Translations under genes and position numbers: made by a program
Part shown: positions 7,441 to 16,617 of the stretch, one piece after another
Layout: every line of letters starts with the position of its first letter
Numbering within the stretch: position 1 is the stretch's first letter
Source of the DNA: Clostridiaceae bacterium
Lineage (GTDB): Bacteria; Bacillota; Clostridia; Oscillospirales; Acutalibacteraceae
Assembly: GCA_016288315.1 (NCBI GenBank)
Contig: JAEEYU010000019.1
Coordinates: 1 to 35,630, forward strand
Direction: 5' to 3'
DNA length: 35,630 bases
Notes under the pieces: model-generated
What the model saw: the letters and a program-made list of their open reading frames with translations, nothing else
Database searches by the model: none
Told to the model about the DNA's origin: nothing

Positions 7441-10400
7441 ACAACTCATTACTTTACTTTATAGGTGAATATTTATCCCCCGATTTGTGTTCGCTCTTCG
7501 AAGGTGCAACGGTGCGTTCGATTGCTCTCGGAGACACGGGGGAGCTTAAAATAGATGCCGATTTCCCGTCATATATCGGCTTTCGCAAAATCAGACGCAT
7601 ATCACACGAACTGCGCCTGACTCTCGGAATAGACAGCGTTCTGATAACAGAGCACTATCCCTCTGATTCCCTGACCGTAGATGTGATTGAAGATTTAAGC
7701 GCATATCTTAAAGAAAACAAGGCACCGACAAACGGGTTTATTGACAATATTCCCGTGGATTTCAACGCAGACAGCATTGTTTACCACATCAATAAAGGTG
7801 CCGAAATACTTGAAAAAATAGAAGCGGCAAAATGCCTTCAGGACTACATAAAAAACACTTTTTCAAAAGCTGTCAGCGTTTTATTCATCGATGACGGTTC
7901 AAAGCCCTTTGCAGTAGATTCACCCGAATATGTTGAAATGCAGACAGCGGCGGTTGACCCCATAAACTTCACGGAGGATGACGGCGAAAAAAAGCCGAAA
8001 CAGGAGTTCGACGACCTGCCGCTTACATATCATAACGCAAAGGTGGTTTACGGCGGAAAGGTCAAAAGCAAACCCAAACCGATAAAAGAGGTCAGCGTTG
8101 AAGACGGCAATGTTACGGTCTGGGGCGATGTTTTCGGCTTTGATTTAAAAACCACAAAAGACGGTTCCCGCAATATAATCACGTTTTATATAACAGATTA
8201 CACAAGTTCTTATGCAGTAAAAATCATTGCAACAAAAGAGGAGAGCGGAAAAGCGGCGGAAACTATCAAGGACGGCCTTACTGTTGTTGTCAGAGGTTTT
8301 GTTGAACAGGACAGCTTTATTCACGACAACGTAATCAAGGCGCGTTCCGTTATGATTGTTGAAAAAATGCCTGAAACGGATGACGAAGAAGAAAAGCGCG
8401 TTGAACTGCATCTTCACACCAGTATGAGCGCTATGGACGGCGTGTCAAAGGCAAAAGACATTGTCGCAAAAGCAATCAGCTGGGGGCACAAGGCGCTGGC
8501 GATAACCGACCACGGCGTTGTTCAGGCGTTCCCGGAGGCGGATAATACCGCAAAAGGCAAAATCAAGATTCTTCACGGTATTGAGGGCTATTATGTTGAC
8601 GACAGCGTCAGACCTTTTACAGGCAAAAGTGATGAGACCCTCGACGGCGAATTCGTTGTATTCGATGTAGAAACAACCGGACTTCGCACCGGTTACGACC
8701 GTATTACAGAAATAGGAGCGGTTCGCTTTAAGAACGGTCTTGAATGTGACTCTTTCTCAACCTTTGTAAATCCAGAACGCCCGATACCTCACGAAATAAC
8801 CGAAAAAACAGGCATCTCCGACGATATGGTTGCAAAAGCACCCAAGGAGGGCGAGGCAGTCAGAAAGTTTATTGAATTCTGCGGCAGTGCCGTGCTGGTG
8901 GCTCATAACGCAGAATTTGACACGGGAATGATAAACGCCGCCTGTGCACGCAACAACATTACCGATTTCAAATATTCCTTCATTGACACCCTGCTTTTAA
9001 CGCAGATGCTTGTTGACAACACCGATAAAAACGTCAAGCTCAAAAACTATAAGCTTGACTCGATTTCGGACTACTTCAAACTTTCCAGATTCAATCATCA
9101 CAGAGCGACTGATGACGCATTCGCCCTTGAACGCATTTTCGGTCAGCTGATTAAACTTGCAAAGGAACGGGGCGTTGAAAGAGTTGACGAACTCAACACA
9201 AAGCTGCCTGCGCCCGATGTAAAGAAGCTCCACAGCAACCACATTATTATTCTTGCAAAAAATACGAGAGGTCTCAAAAATCTCTATCAGCTCATAACAA
9301 AATCAAATCTCGACTATTTCTACCGCAACCCACGTATGCCGAGAAGTGAAATAATCAGGCACCGTGAAGGGCTTATCATCGGCAGTGCCTGCGAGGCGGG
9401 TGAGCTCTACAGGGCGGTTGTTGAAGGCAAGCCTGACGCACGCCTTCTCGAAATTGCACAATTCTATGATTACCTAGAGATTCAGCCCGACGGCAACAAT
9501 ATGTTTATGGTGCGCGAGGGTATAGTCAAGAGTGTTGAGGAAATTGAAGAATTCAACAAAAAGATTATCCGCATAGGCGATGCTCTCGGCATCCCCGTTG
9601 TTGCTACCGGAGACGTGCATTTTCTCGATGAAAAAGACAGCATTTTCAGAGAAATCATTATGGCAGGGCAGGGCTTCAGCGATGCAGCCGAACAGGCGCC
9701 GTTGTTTTTCAGAAAAACACGGGATATGCTCAATGAGTTTGCTTATCTCGGCGAAGAGACGGCAAGGGAGGTTGTTATTACCAACCCGAACAAAATCGCC
9801 GATATGTGCGAACCCCTCAAGGCGTTCCCGGACGGAACATTTACACCCTATATGGATAACGCCGACAACGAGCTGCGTTCAATCTGCCACGAGCGTATGG
9901 AGGCGGAATACGGCTCGCCTCTGCCCGAAATAATTGAGCACCGCCTTGACCGCGAGCTTGATGCAATAATCAAGCACGGCTTTGCCGTTCTCTATATGAT
10001 CGCACAAAAGCTTGTCAAAAACTCAATGGATAACGGCTACTATGTCGGTTCCAGAGGATCGGTCGGCTCATCGTTCGTTGCCTATGCATCCGGCATTTCG
10101 GAGGTAAATCCCCTTGTTCCGCATTACCTTTGCAGAAAATGCTTCCACTTTGAAGCGTTTGAAAAAGGCGAATACGGTTCGGGTTTTGACCTTCCGCCAA
10201 AGAACTGCCCGGTCTGCGGAGAGCCGATGCACCGCGACGGTCACAATATTCCGTTTGAAACCTTCCTCGGCTTCAACGGCGACAAGTCTCCTGATATAGA
10301 CCTTAACTTTGCCGACGAATATCAGTTCCGCGCCCACAGATACACAGAGGAGCTTTTCGGGCTTGAAAAGGTTTTCAAGGCGGGCACAATCAGCGCCCTT

Positions 10401-11792
10401 GCCGACAAAACCGCTTTCGGCTTTGTCAAAAAATGGGATGAGGAAAAAACAAAGAAGGCGTTTGAAAACGGCGAAACACCCACGCCTCTGCCAAATGCAG
10501 AGATTGAAAGACTCAAAAACGGCTGTGAAGGTATCAAGCGCACGACAGGACAGCACCCCGGCGGTATGGTTGTCATACCCGATGACCGCGATGCAGAAGA
10601 CTTCACGCCGATTCAGCACCCCGCCGATGACGCCGACAAAGGTCTTCGCACAACGCATTTTGATTTCCGCGCCATGCATGACACGATTCTCAAGCTAGAC
10701 AACCTGGGGCACATTGTTCCCACAACTTACAAATATCTTGAGGATCTGACAGGCATTTCAGTTATGGATGCCGATGTATGCGACCCTGAGATATACAAGC
10801 TGCTTACCACTCCCGAGCCGCTCGGAGTAACACCGGAGGACATCGACTGCCCGACGGGGACACTCTCGCTCCCCGAGCTCGGCACGCCGTTTGTGGTCCA
10901 GATGCTTATTGATGCCCAGCCCAGAAACTTCAGCGATATGCTTCAAATTTCTGGCCTTTCACACGGCACCGATGTCTGGCTCGGCAACGCAAAAGATCTT
11001 ATCGCCGACGGCACCTGCACAATTTCCGATGTTGTGGGCACGCGTGACAGCATAATGGTTTACCTTATTAACAAAGGGCTTGAACCCGGTATGGCGTTCA
11101 AAATAATGGAGATTACCCGTAAGGGCAACGCCTCAAAACTCCTGACTGACGAACACAAAAAGATTATGCTCGAGCACGGTGTTCCGCAGTGGTATATAGA
11201 CTCCTGCATCAAGATTAAATATATGTTCCCCAAAGCGCACGCTGCCGCCTATGTTATTGCCGCCATGCGCCTTGCGTGGTATAAACTCTATTATCCTCTT
11301 CAGTATTATGCCGCCTATATGACCGTTCGCAGTGAAGACCTCGAGATGAAAACGATTCTCGAAGGCAGACCTGCCGTCAAAGCCCGTATGGCGGAACTCA
11401 AGGGAATGATCAGCCACAAAGAGGCAAAGGCAAAGGATGAGGGCGTTTTCACATCTTTGCAGATTGTCAACGAAATGATGGCAAGGGGAGTTAAATTCCT
11501 GCCCGTTGATATCTACAAATCAACTGCAAAAACCTATGTTATTGAAGACGGCAAAATCCGGCTGCCCTTTGCCGCAATGCCCGGCGTGGGCGATGCAGCT
11601 GCGGAGGCGATGGAACTTGCCAGGTATGAGAAGAACGCCGACGGCACTCCCGACAGAAGCAGAATTGTTGAATACATCTCTGTTGACGACCTTCAGGAAC
11701 GCTCCGGAGCGAGTAAGACTCTTATTGAAGCGCTTGATTCGCTTGGAGCTCTCGACTGCCTGCCCAGGACCACACAGCTCAGTCTGTTTTGA
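7437..11792 (+). CDS. polC: DNA polymerase III alpha subunit, PolC type
   Basis: Replicative polymerase of low-GC Gram-positives, 1451 aa and full length. Visible order: N-terminal domain, OB-fold (about 215-315), PHP domain starting ELHLHTSMSAMDGV (H325, H327), an inserted DEDDh proofreading exonuclease starting FVFDVETTG-like residues (D410, E412), the rest of PHP, then the polymerase. The polymerase shows GSRGSVGSSF, a four-cysteine zinc element (CRKC...CPVC), and the catalytic pair D953/D955 in PDIDLNF. Late helix-hairpin-helix sequence is followed by the extreme C-terminal QLSLF, a beta-clamp-binding motif. It overlaps ispG by 4 bases with GGAG as ribosome site, so it is co-expressed with lipid and isoprenoid genes. 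Confidence 0.98.
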   Translation: MNNSLLYFIGEYLSPDLCSLFEGATVRSIALGDTGELKIDADFPSYIGFRKIRRISHELRLTLGIDSVLITEHYPSDSLTVDVIEDLSAYLKENKAPTNGFIDNIPVDFNADSIVYHINKGAEILEKIEAAKCLQDYIKNTFSKAVSVLFIDDGSKPFAVDSPEYVEMQTAAVDPINFTEDDGEKKPKQEFDDLPLTYHNAKVVYGGKVKSKPKPIKEVSVEDGNVTVWGDVFGFDLKTTKDGSRNIITFYITDYTSSYAVKIIATKEESGKAAETIKDGLTVVVRGFVEQDSFIHDNVIKARSVMIVEKMPETDDEEEKRVELHLHTSMSAMDGVSKAKDIVAKAISWGHKALAITDHGVVQAFPEADNTAKGKIKILHGIEGYYVDDSVRPFTGKSDETLDGEFVVFDVETTGLRTGYDRITEIGAVRFKNGLECDSFSTFVNPERPIPHEITEKTGISDDMVAKAPKEGEAVRKFIEFCGSAVLVAHNAEFDTGMINAACARNNITDFKYSFIDTLLLTQMLVDNTDKNVKLKNYKLDSISDYFKLSRFNHHRATDDAFALERIFGQLIKLAKERGVERVDELNTKLPAPDVKKLHSNHIIILAKNTRGLKNLYQLITKSNLDYFYRNPRMPRSEIIRHREGLIIGSACEAGELYRAVVEGKPDARLLEIAQFYDYLEIQPDGNNMFMVREGIVKSVEEIEEFNKKIIRIGDALGIPVVATGDVHFLDEKDSIFREIIMAGQGFSDAAEQAPLFFRKTRDMLNEFAYLGEETAREVVITNPNKIADMCEPLKAFPDGTFTPYMDNADNELRSICHERMEAEYGSPLPEIIEHRLDRELDAIIKHGFAVLYMIAQKLVKNSMDNGYYVGSRGSVGSSFVAYASGISEVNPLVPHYLCRKCFHFEAFEKGEYGSGFDLPPKNCPVCGEPMHRDGHNIPFETFLGFNGDKSPDIDLNFADEYQFRAHRYTEELFGLEKVFKAGTISALADKTAFGFVKKWDEEKTKKAFENGETPTPLPNAEIERLKNGCEGIKRTTGQHPGGMVVIPDDRDAEDFTPIQHPADDADKGLRTTHFDFRAMHDTILKLDNLGHIVPTTYKYLEDLTGISVMDADVCDPEIYKLLTTPEPLGVTPEDIDCPTGTLSLPELGTPFVVQMLIDAQPRNFSDMLQISGLSHGTDVWLGNAKDLIADGTCTISDVVGTRDSIMVYLINKGLEPGMAFKIMEITRKGNASKLLTDEHKKIMLEHGVPQWYIDSCIKIKYMFPKAHAAAYVIAAMRLAWYKLYYPLQYYAAYMTVRSEDLEMKTILEGRPAVKARMAELKGMISHKEAKAKDEGVFTSLQIVNEMMARGVKFLPVDIYKSTAKTYVIEDGKIRLPFAAMPGVGDAAAEAMELARYEKNADGTPDRSRIVEYISVDDLQERSGASKTLIEALDSLGALDCLPRTTQLSLF

Positions 11793-11800
11793 TTTTTTTG

Positions 11801-11829
11801 TTGAAATAGAATAATAAATGTAATATTAT
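11801..11829 (+). promoter_or_regulatory. Sigma-A-type promoter of the M20 peptidase gene
   Basis: TTGAAA (11801-11806), 17 bases, TATTAT (11824-11829), just after the polC stop. Transcription should begin near 11836, so the ATG at 11834 would hardly be in the message. This supports the start at 11864. Confidence 0.65.
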
Positions 11830-11863
11830 AATAATGTCAAAAAACAAAAACGGAGGATTTTTT

Positions 11864-13345
11864 ATGAAAAAACGCACCATAGCGGCTCTTGCCGGTGCAG
11901 GCGCTTTAACAGCGGCAAACGCCGTGAGAGCAGCAATGTTTGTTCCCGAAAAAAAGGATTGGGGAACCGTTGAAGACGAAAAAATCAATGTAGATAAGGC
12001 GCTCGAACACATTTCAGGTGCAATTCAGATTAAAACTATAAGCAACCCCGACAAGTCAAAGGTTGATTTCAAGGAGTTCGAAAAATTCCATAAGTTCCTT
12101 GAAGAATCCTATCCTCTTATCCACAAAACGATGAAGAAGGAAGTAGTCAACGAGGCAAGTCTTATGTATTACTGGAAGGGCACAAACCCCGACCTTGAAC
12201 CGATGGCTATGCTCTCTCATCAGGATGTAGTTCCCATTGAAGAAGGCACTGAGGATGACTGGACTCATCCCGCATTCAGCGGCTATAATGACGGCGAGTT
12301 CATCTGGGGCAGAGGCGCCCTTGATATGAAGAACCATCTCATCTGCGTTATGGAAGCAGTTGAGACTCTGCTCGAAGAGGGATTCCAACCCGAGAGAGAT
12401 GTTTACCTCTGCTTCGGTCAGGATGAAGAGGTTGTTGCCTCAGAAGAATCGGGCGCACGCTCAATGATGGAAATCTTCAGGCAGCGCGGTATTCACCTTG
12501 ACAGCATTGTCGATGAGGGCGGCGCTGTGCTCGACCTTGACATACCCGGTGTAATAAAAGGCAAAAAACTTATCGGCGTCGGCATTGCAGAGAAGGGCTA
12601 CACCGATGTTAAAATCAGCGTTCACTCAAACGGCGGTCACTCCTCACAGCCGCCCAAGCACAGCGCTATAGGCAAAATTGCAGATGTGGTAAAAGACCTC
12701 GAGAATCACCAGTTCAAATCGGAGCTTATGCCCTTTGTATCGGAGCTTTTCTCGGGTATTGGACGTAACTGCACATACCCCGCAAGACTTATAACCTGCA
12801 ACATTCCGTTTATGAAACCTCTTATCAAGCAGATAATGAAGCAGATTCCCCCCGCCGCCTGCCTTGTCCGGACCACTACGGCGGTAACCATGACGGAGGG
12901 CAGTCCCGCTGCCAATGTTCTTGCTCAGAACGCAAACATTACCGTCAACTTCAGGCAGATGCCCGGCACTACCGTTGCCGACCTTGAGAAACATATCCGC
13001 AAGGTTGTGCGCAACAAAAACATTTCCATTGAAATCTTAAAGCAAAAAGAAGCATCAAAGTTCTCGCCCACAGACTCAAGACCCTTCAGGGTTATGGAAA
13101 AAATCTGCAAACAGCAGAATCCCGACAGCTTTGTGGCTCCCTACCTGGTTATGGGCGGCACGGATGCCTGCTACTATGAACCCGTGTGCGAAAACATTTA
13201 CCGCTACTCTCCGTTCAACGTAACGGTTGAAGAGTTGCGCTGCACACACAACACCAACGAGCGCCTGCCGATAAAGACGGTTGAGGAAGCAATCACCTTC
13301 TTTATGCGCTGGGTCAGAAGAGCATCCTCACAGGAAGATGCATAA
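11864..13345 (+). CDS. M20-family metallopeptidase (dipeptidase/carboxypeptidase-like)
   Basis: Predicted di-zinc amidohydrolase acting on small peptides or N-acylated amino acids. In the 493-residue protein the metal-site motifs are SHQDVVP, GRGALDMKN and GQDEEVVASEESG, then HSNGGHSSQPP from the dimerisation domain and a late CTHNTNERLP. The N-terminus (TIAALAGAGALTAANAVRAAMF) is hydrophobic like a membrane anchor or signal, which fits long-chain CPS1/PM20D1-like members better than cytosolic PepT. GGAGG at 11852-11856 places the start at 11864 rather than 11834. It is monocistronic: own promoter before and terminator after. Exact substrate cannot be told. Confidence 0.88.
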   Translation: MKKRTIAALAGAGALTAANAVRAAMFVPEKKDWGTVEDEKINVDKALEHISGAIQIKTISNPDKSKVDFKEFEKFHKFLEESYPLIHKTMKKEVVNEASLMYYWKGTNPDLEPMAMLSHQDVVPIEEGTEDDWTHPAFSGYNDGEFIWGRGALDMKNHLICVMEAVETLLEEGFQPERDVYLCFGQDEEVVASEESGARSMMEIFRQRGIHLDSIVDEGGAVLDLDIPGVIKGKKLIGVGIAEKGYTDVKISVHSNGGHSSQPPKHSAIGKIADVVKDLENHQFKSELMPFVSELFSGIGRNCTYPARLITCNIPFMKPLIKQIMKQIPPAACLVRTTTAVTMTEGSPAANVLAQNANITVNFRQMPGTTVADLEKHIRKVVRNKNISIEILKQKEASKFSPTDSRPFRVMEKICKQQNPDSFVAPYLVMGGTDACYYEPVCENIYRYSPFNVTVEELRCTHNTNERLPIKTVEEAITFFMRWVRRASSQEDA

Positions 13346-13362
13346 ACAGCAATAAAACAACC

Positions 13363-13391
13363 CCTGCCGTGCTTACTTTAAATACGGCAGG
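13363..13391 (+). terminator. Intrinsic terminator after the M20 peptidase gene
   Basis: CCTGCCGT (13363-13370) pairs perfectly with ACGGCAGG (13384-13391); the loop is 13 bases and AGTTTTATT follows. It lies 18 bases after the stop codon. Confidence 0.75.
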
Positions 13392-13419
13392 AGTTTTATT
13401 ATATTTACAGGTTCAAAAC

Positions 13420-13456
13420 ACACGGGGCTTATCCGTCGGATAAGCCCCGTATTTTT
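13420..13456 (+). terminator. Second, near-perfect hairpin with U-tract (repeat hairpin copy 1)
   Basis: ACGGGGCTTATCC (13422-13434), loop GTC, GGATAAGCCCCGT (13438-13450), then ATTTTT. The 13-bp stem is perfect. Bases 13420-13450 recur on the minus strand at 23568-23538 with one mismatch, so this is a repeated element as well as a likely second terminator. Confidence 0.8.
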
Positions 13457-13552
13457 ATGTGTCGAAAACGGAACATAAATAATGATACTATCTTATCAGA
13501 AGGTCAGCCGTTACAAGCACAGCACAGAAAAATGATGAGGCGAAAAAAGGAC

Positions 13553-13569
13553 ATAGCTTAAGCTATAAT
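13553..13569 (+). promoter_or_regulatory. -10 box overlapped by a 14-bp palindrome, before the phosphatase gene
   Basis: TATAAT at 13564-13569 overlaps the perfect palindrome ATAGCTTAAGCTAT (13553-13566). No good -35 box is present 17 bases upstream. An activator or repressor bound at the palindrome could set expression of the downstream phosphatase-protease pair. Confidence 0.5.
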
Positions 13570-13624
13570 ACAGTTGCAAAACAAAAGAACGCTCAGAAAA
13601 TCAACTTTAAGGAGGGGGATAAAA

Positions 13625-14344
13625 ATGGTTTATGTATGCTCTGACCTGCATGGATTTCCGCTGAAGAGTTTCAGAAAACTTCTTCGCAAAGCCGGTGTAA
13701 CACAGGAAGATACAATCTGCATTTTAGGCGATGTCATTGACCGTAACGGCGACGGCGGAGTCGAGATGCTGCGCTGGATAGTAAAACAGAAAAACGTAAA
13801 GATGATTATGGGCAACCACGAGCGTATGCTGCTCGACTGTAAGGGCGTTTTTGACAGGAGTCGCGGACTCCGCCTTCAGGAAATACTTGACCTTGACAAT
13901 TATCTGTATAACGGCGGCGCAGCCACAATAGAGAATCTTGAAATGCTAAAAAACAAAAATCCGGCTGAATTTGACCGCATCGTTGAATACCTTGAGAATC
14001 TGCCTTATTACGCAGAGGTTAAAGCGGGCGGAAAAAGCTTTGTGCTTGTTCACGGAGGATTTGACGGATTCAGCAGCCACCGCAAACTCAGCTCTTATGA
14101 CGAATACGATTTACTGTGGAGCAGACCTGATATCAATACAAAATATTATGCAACAAAAACGGTTGTTCTCGGGCACACCCCCACATACTTTTACGGAAAA
14201 GACTGCAAAGGCAGAATTCTTAAAACAGACACATGGATAAACATTGACACGGGGGCTGCTTACGGTGAAGCACCCGCACTTCTCAGACTGGACGATTTAA
14301 AAGAAATATATTTTAACAAGGAGAATTATAATGAAAGAATTTGA
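13625..14344 (+). CDS. PPP-family (calcineurin-like) metallophosphatase
   Basis: A 239-residue protein with the full PPP metal-site set: SDLHG (D7, H9), GDVIDRN (D36, D39, R40), MGNHE (N64, H65, E66), then LVHGG and VLGHTPT for the later histidines. This resembles bacterial Ser/Thr phosphatases of the PrpA/PrpE or ApaH-like kind, so the substrate may be phosphoproteins, Np4N nucleotides or another phosphoester. The start at 13625 follows GGAGGGGG (13611-13618); an upstream in-frame ATG at 13574 lacks a site. The end overlaps the start of the next gene, an AAA+ protease, by 14 bases, so the two are very likely made together. Confidence 0.85.
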   Translation: MVYVCSDLHGFPLKSFRKLLRKAGVTQEDTICILGDVIDRNGDGGVEMLRWIVKQKNVKMIMGNHERMLLDCKGVFDRSRGLRLQEILDLDNYLYNGGAATIENLEMLKNKNPAEFDRIVEYLENLPYYAEVKAGGKSFVLVHGGFDGFSSHRKLSSYDEYDLLWSRPDINTKYYATKTVVLGHTPTYFYGKDCKGRILKTDTWINIDTGAAYGEAPALLRLDDLKEIYFNKENYNERI

Positions 14345-15653
14345 AAGAATTATCGGTTATTCATCAGAAAAAAAGGAACTTGAGCAGGTAGCAGACTGCC
14401 TCAGAAACAGTGAAGTTTACGAAAATCTCGGCATTAAAGCTCCGAACGGTCTTCTCCTTTACGGAGAGCCGGGCGTGGGCAAAACCCTTATGTCGCAGTG
14501 TCTTATCGAGGCAAGCGGCTTGAAGACCTATATTTGCAGAAAGAACAAGCCGAACGGTGAGTTTGTCAATGAAATCACAAAAACATTTGAAGAGGCGGAG
14601 AAAAACGCTCCCTGCATTGTTTTTCTTGATGACATGGATAAGTTTGCAAACGGTGACGCAAATCACAGGGATGCCGAGGAGTATGTTACCGTTCAGAGTT
14701 GTATCGACAAGGTGAAGGGAAAAGGTGTATTTGTGCTTGCAACGGCAAACAGTATTAATTGCCTGCCTCGTTCTCTCCTCAGGGCAGGCAGGTTTGACAG
14801 ACGCATTCTGGTAAAAGCCCCCAAAGGTGCCGATGCACTTGAAATTATATCTCACTACCTTGAGGGCAAAAACCTTGACGAAGACGTTGACAGAAAATAT
14901 ATCGCCCGTTTGGTGGAAGGCAACTCCTGCGCATTTCTTGAAAACATTATCAGCGAAGCGGGCCTTTATGCCGGCTTTGACAGAAAAGAAAAAATATCAA
15001 TGAGCCACTTTATGCGCGCTTACCTCAGAAATGTATATGGCGAAGCCTATGACGGCGATGATGATTTCGATGACGATGACGATTTTTACAGTATGGCAGA
15101 AACAACGCAGAATTCTTTTGTAAGAATTGCTTATCATGAGGCAGGGCATGCCGTTGTTTCGGAGGTTCTTGACCCCGGCTCTGTCATGCTTGTTTCAGTA
15201 TCCGGAGAATCGCACGGCAGAGAAAAAGGCGGTTTTACAAAATACTCAAATGTCAACGGCATTCCCGGTTTCGATTATGCGCTCAACAGGGTTGTCGGCG
15301 GCCTTGGAGGTATGGCTGCGATTGAACAGAAATTCGGCATAAACAGGGGAGGTGCATCGGCTGATTTAAACGATGTTTTCCACACTCTTTGCAATTTGAT
15401 AACCGAAGAATGCATACTCGGTTTTCATCTTCACGATTCACCTTACAGAAATTCTGAGTCTCTTGACAGCCGTATTGAACTTGCAACCGCTGCGGAGGTT
15501 GAAAAATACTACCGCAAAGCAAAGCAGATTCTTGCAAATAACAGCGAATTCCTTGATAAAATTGCCGAAAGTCTTTTAAGAAAAAGAATACTTACCGCGC
15601 CTGAAATTGAGGCAATCAGAAAGGAATGCACAGTTGTTGAGTGCCGATTATAA
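14331..15653 (+). CDS. Soluble FtsH-like AAA+ ATPase with M41-type zinc protease domain
   Basis: The 440-residue protein joins an AAA+ module to an M41-like peptidase. Residues 45-52 are Walker A (GEPGVGKT), 95-103 Walker B (CIVFLDDMD), and LLRAGRFDRR is the second region of homology. After the acidic linker DGDDDFDDDDDF the zinc motif HEAGH is at 269-273, and D345 in GGASADL matches the third-ligand Asp of FtsH (TGASNDI). Unlike FtsH (about 600 aa, two membrane helices) there is no hydrophobic segment, so it should be cytosolic. Walker B has Asp where the catalytic Glu normally sits. It overlaps the upstream phosphatase gene by 14 bases. Substrates are unknown. Confidence 0.85.
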   Translation: MKEFERIIGYSSEKKELEQVADCLRNSEVYENLGIKAPNGLLLYGEPGVGKTLMSQCLIEASGLKTYICRKNKPNGEFVNEITKTFEEAEKNAPCIVFLDDMDKFANGDANHRDAEEYVTVQSCIDKVKGKGVFVLATANSINCLPRSLLRAGRFDRRILVKAPKGADALEIISHYLEGKNLDEDVDRKYIARLVEGNSCAFLENIISEAGLYAGFDRKEKISMSHFMRAYLRNVYGEAYDGDDDFDDDDDFYSMAETTQNSFVRIAYHEAGHAVVSEVLDPGSVMLVSVSGESHGREKGGFTKYSNVNGIPGFDYALNRVVGGLGGMAAIEQKFGINRGGASADLNDVFHTLCNLITEECILGFHLHDSPYRNSESLDSRIELATAAEVEKYYRKAKQILANNSEFLDKIAESLLRKRILTAPEIEAIRKECTVVECRL

Positions 15654-15657
15654 ATTA

Positions 15658-15677
15658 AGGCGGGCAAATGCCCGCCT
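15658..15677 (+). terminator. Hairpin after the FtsH-like gene
   Basis: AGGCGGGC (15658-15665), loop AAAT, GCCCGCCT (15670-15677): a perfect 8-bp stem directly after the stop. No immediate T-run (GTTGCAGTTGATTTTC), so it may only partly stop transcription. Confidence 0.5.
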
Positions 15678-15720
15678 GTTGCAGTTGATTTTCTTCGGGA
15701 AAGTGTAAGGAGAAGTGAAA

Positions 15721-16617
15721 ATGAAAGAATATATGAAAAACAAAAACGAATATATTGAAGACGGCAAGAGGTATGTTGAAAAGATAAAGCGGTGTTCCTG
15801 CTATGAAAAAATCAACGATGAGTATAAACTCTTCTGCAGCATACACCAAAGAGGTGAAAAAACATATATGTATGCTGCAGGGACTGATTTCATCCTTAAA
15901 GATTCGTCGAAGGGCTTTTACCTTTCCGATTCGGCGCGTGACACCGTTGAAAACGCCGTCAAGGAGTTTGAAAAGACCGTTGAATCGGTGAAAAACGGAG
16001 ATGCCGAAATGATTGAAATTAAAGAACTCAATCTGACTTTTTACTGTAAAAAGCCCGCTGTTTTCGCCGACTGCTTTATTGAGGAATATACCGACAATGA
16101 CAATAACATCGTCACTGAAATACATGAATGCGGTATTTTGAGCTTATTGAGAATTATACAGAATCATTATTTCAAAAACAAAGAAAACGCAAAGCTCCTT
16201 GAAAAACTGAAAAATCCGGATGAACAGACAATAACCGAAAATCCGGTTTATATGCTGGCAGTCAGAAGCGGCGATGAATTATTGCAGCTGAAAATAAAGC
16301 TTTATTACAACATTGCAACAAAGAGGGATTGTGAACGGCTGTCGGAACTGCTTGGCGAAAGGGTTCTGCCGAAACTCTCCGATAAGTTTGACAGGGGTTA
16401 CGCAGTGAAAAAAGAGGGAATATCGTATTCGCTGCTGGGCAGGTCGGGTTACGCTTTTCTTCACAGACCGAACATCGCAATGTATGGAAGCACCCGTTCA
16501 AAATATACATTGAACCCGCACACAAGATCCTTTGTCGATGCTGCAAAAACCGGCAGTGAGCCGATTACATTTGAAGAATTCCTGAAATTGTTTGAGGAGG
16601 TTGAAAACTATGAGTGA
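15721..16617 (+). CDS. Hypothetical protein (298 aa), first of an overlapping run
   Basis: Not recognised. The start at 15721 follows AAGGAGA (15707-15713) at good spacing; GTG at 15715 is an alternative. The protein has no signal peptide or membrane segment. It is charged, with many Lys/Glu stretches (KEYMKNKNEYIEDGKRYVEKIK), and later LLGRSGYAFLHRPNIAMYG and a C-terminal FEEFLKLFEEVENYE helix. Cys pairs are not arranged as a zinc site. The stop overlaps the next gene by 8 bases (ATGAGTGA). Codon use looks like that of neighbouring genes. It follows the FtsH-like protease and may be its partner, but nothing in the sequence shows this. Confidence 0.7.
   Translation: MKEYMKNKNEYIEDGKRYVEKIKRCSCYEKINDEYKLFCSIHQRGEKTYMYAAGTDFILKDSSKGFYLSDSARDTVENAVKEFEKTVESVKNGDAEMIEIKELNLTFYCKKPAVFADCFIEEYTDNDNNIVTEIHECGILSLLRIIQNHYFKNKENAKLLEKLKNPDEQTITENPVYMLAVRSGDELLQLKIKLYYNIATKRDCERLSELLGERVLPKLSDKFDRGYAVKKEGISYSLLGRSGYAFLHRPNIAMYGSTRSKYTLNPHTRSFVDAAKTGSEPITFEEFLKLFEEVENYE

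Noticed and set aside
10068..10679. 203-codon open frame on the minus strand inside polC
   Set aside because: It lies fully antisense to conserved polC sequence, including the active-site region, and has no ribosome site or family look; a shadow frame.
11834..11863. Upstream ATG for the M20 peptidase
   Set aside because: It would fall at the predicted transcription start and lacks a ribosome site; GGAGG fits ATG 11864.
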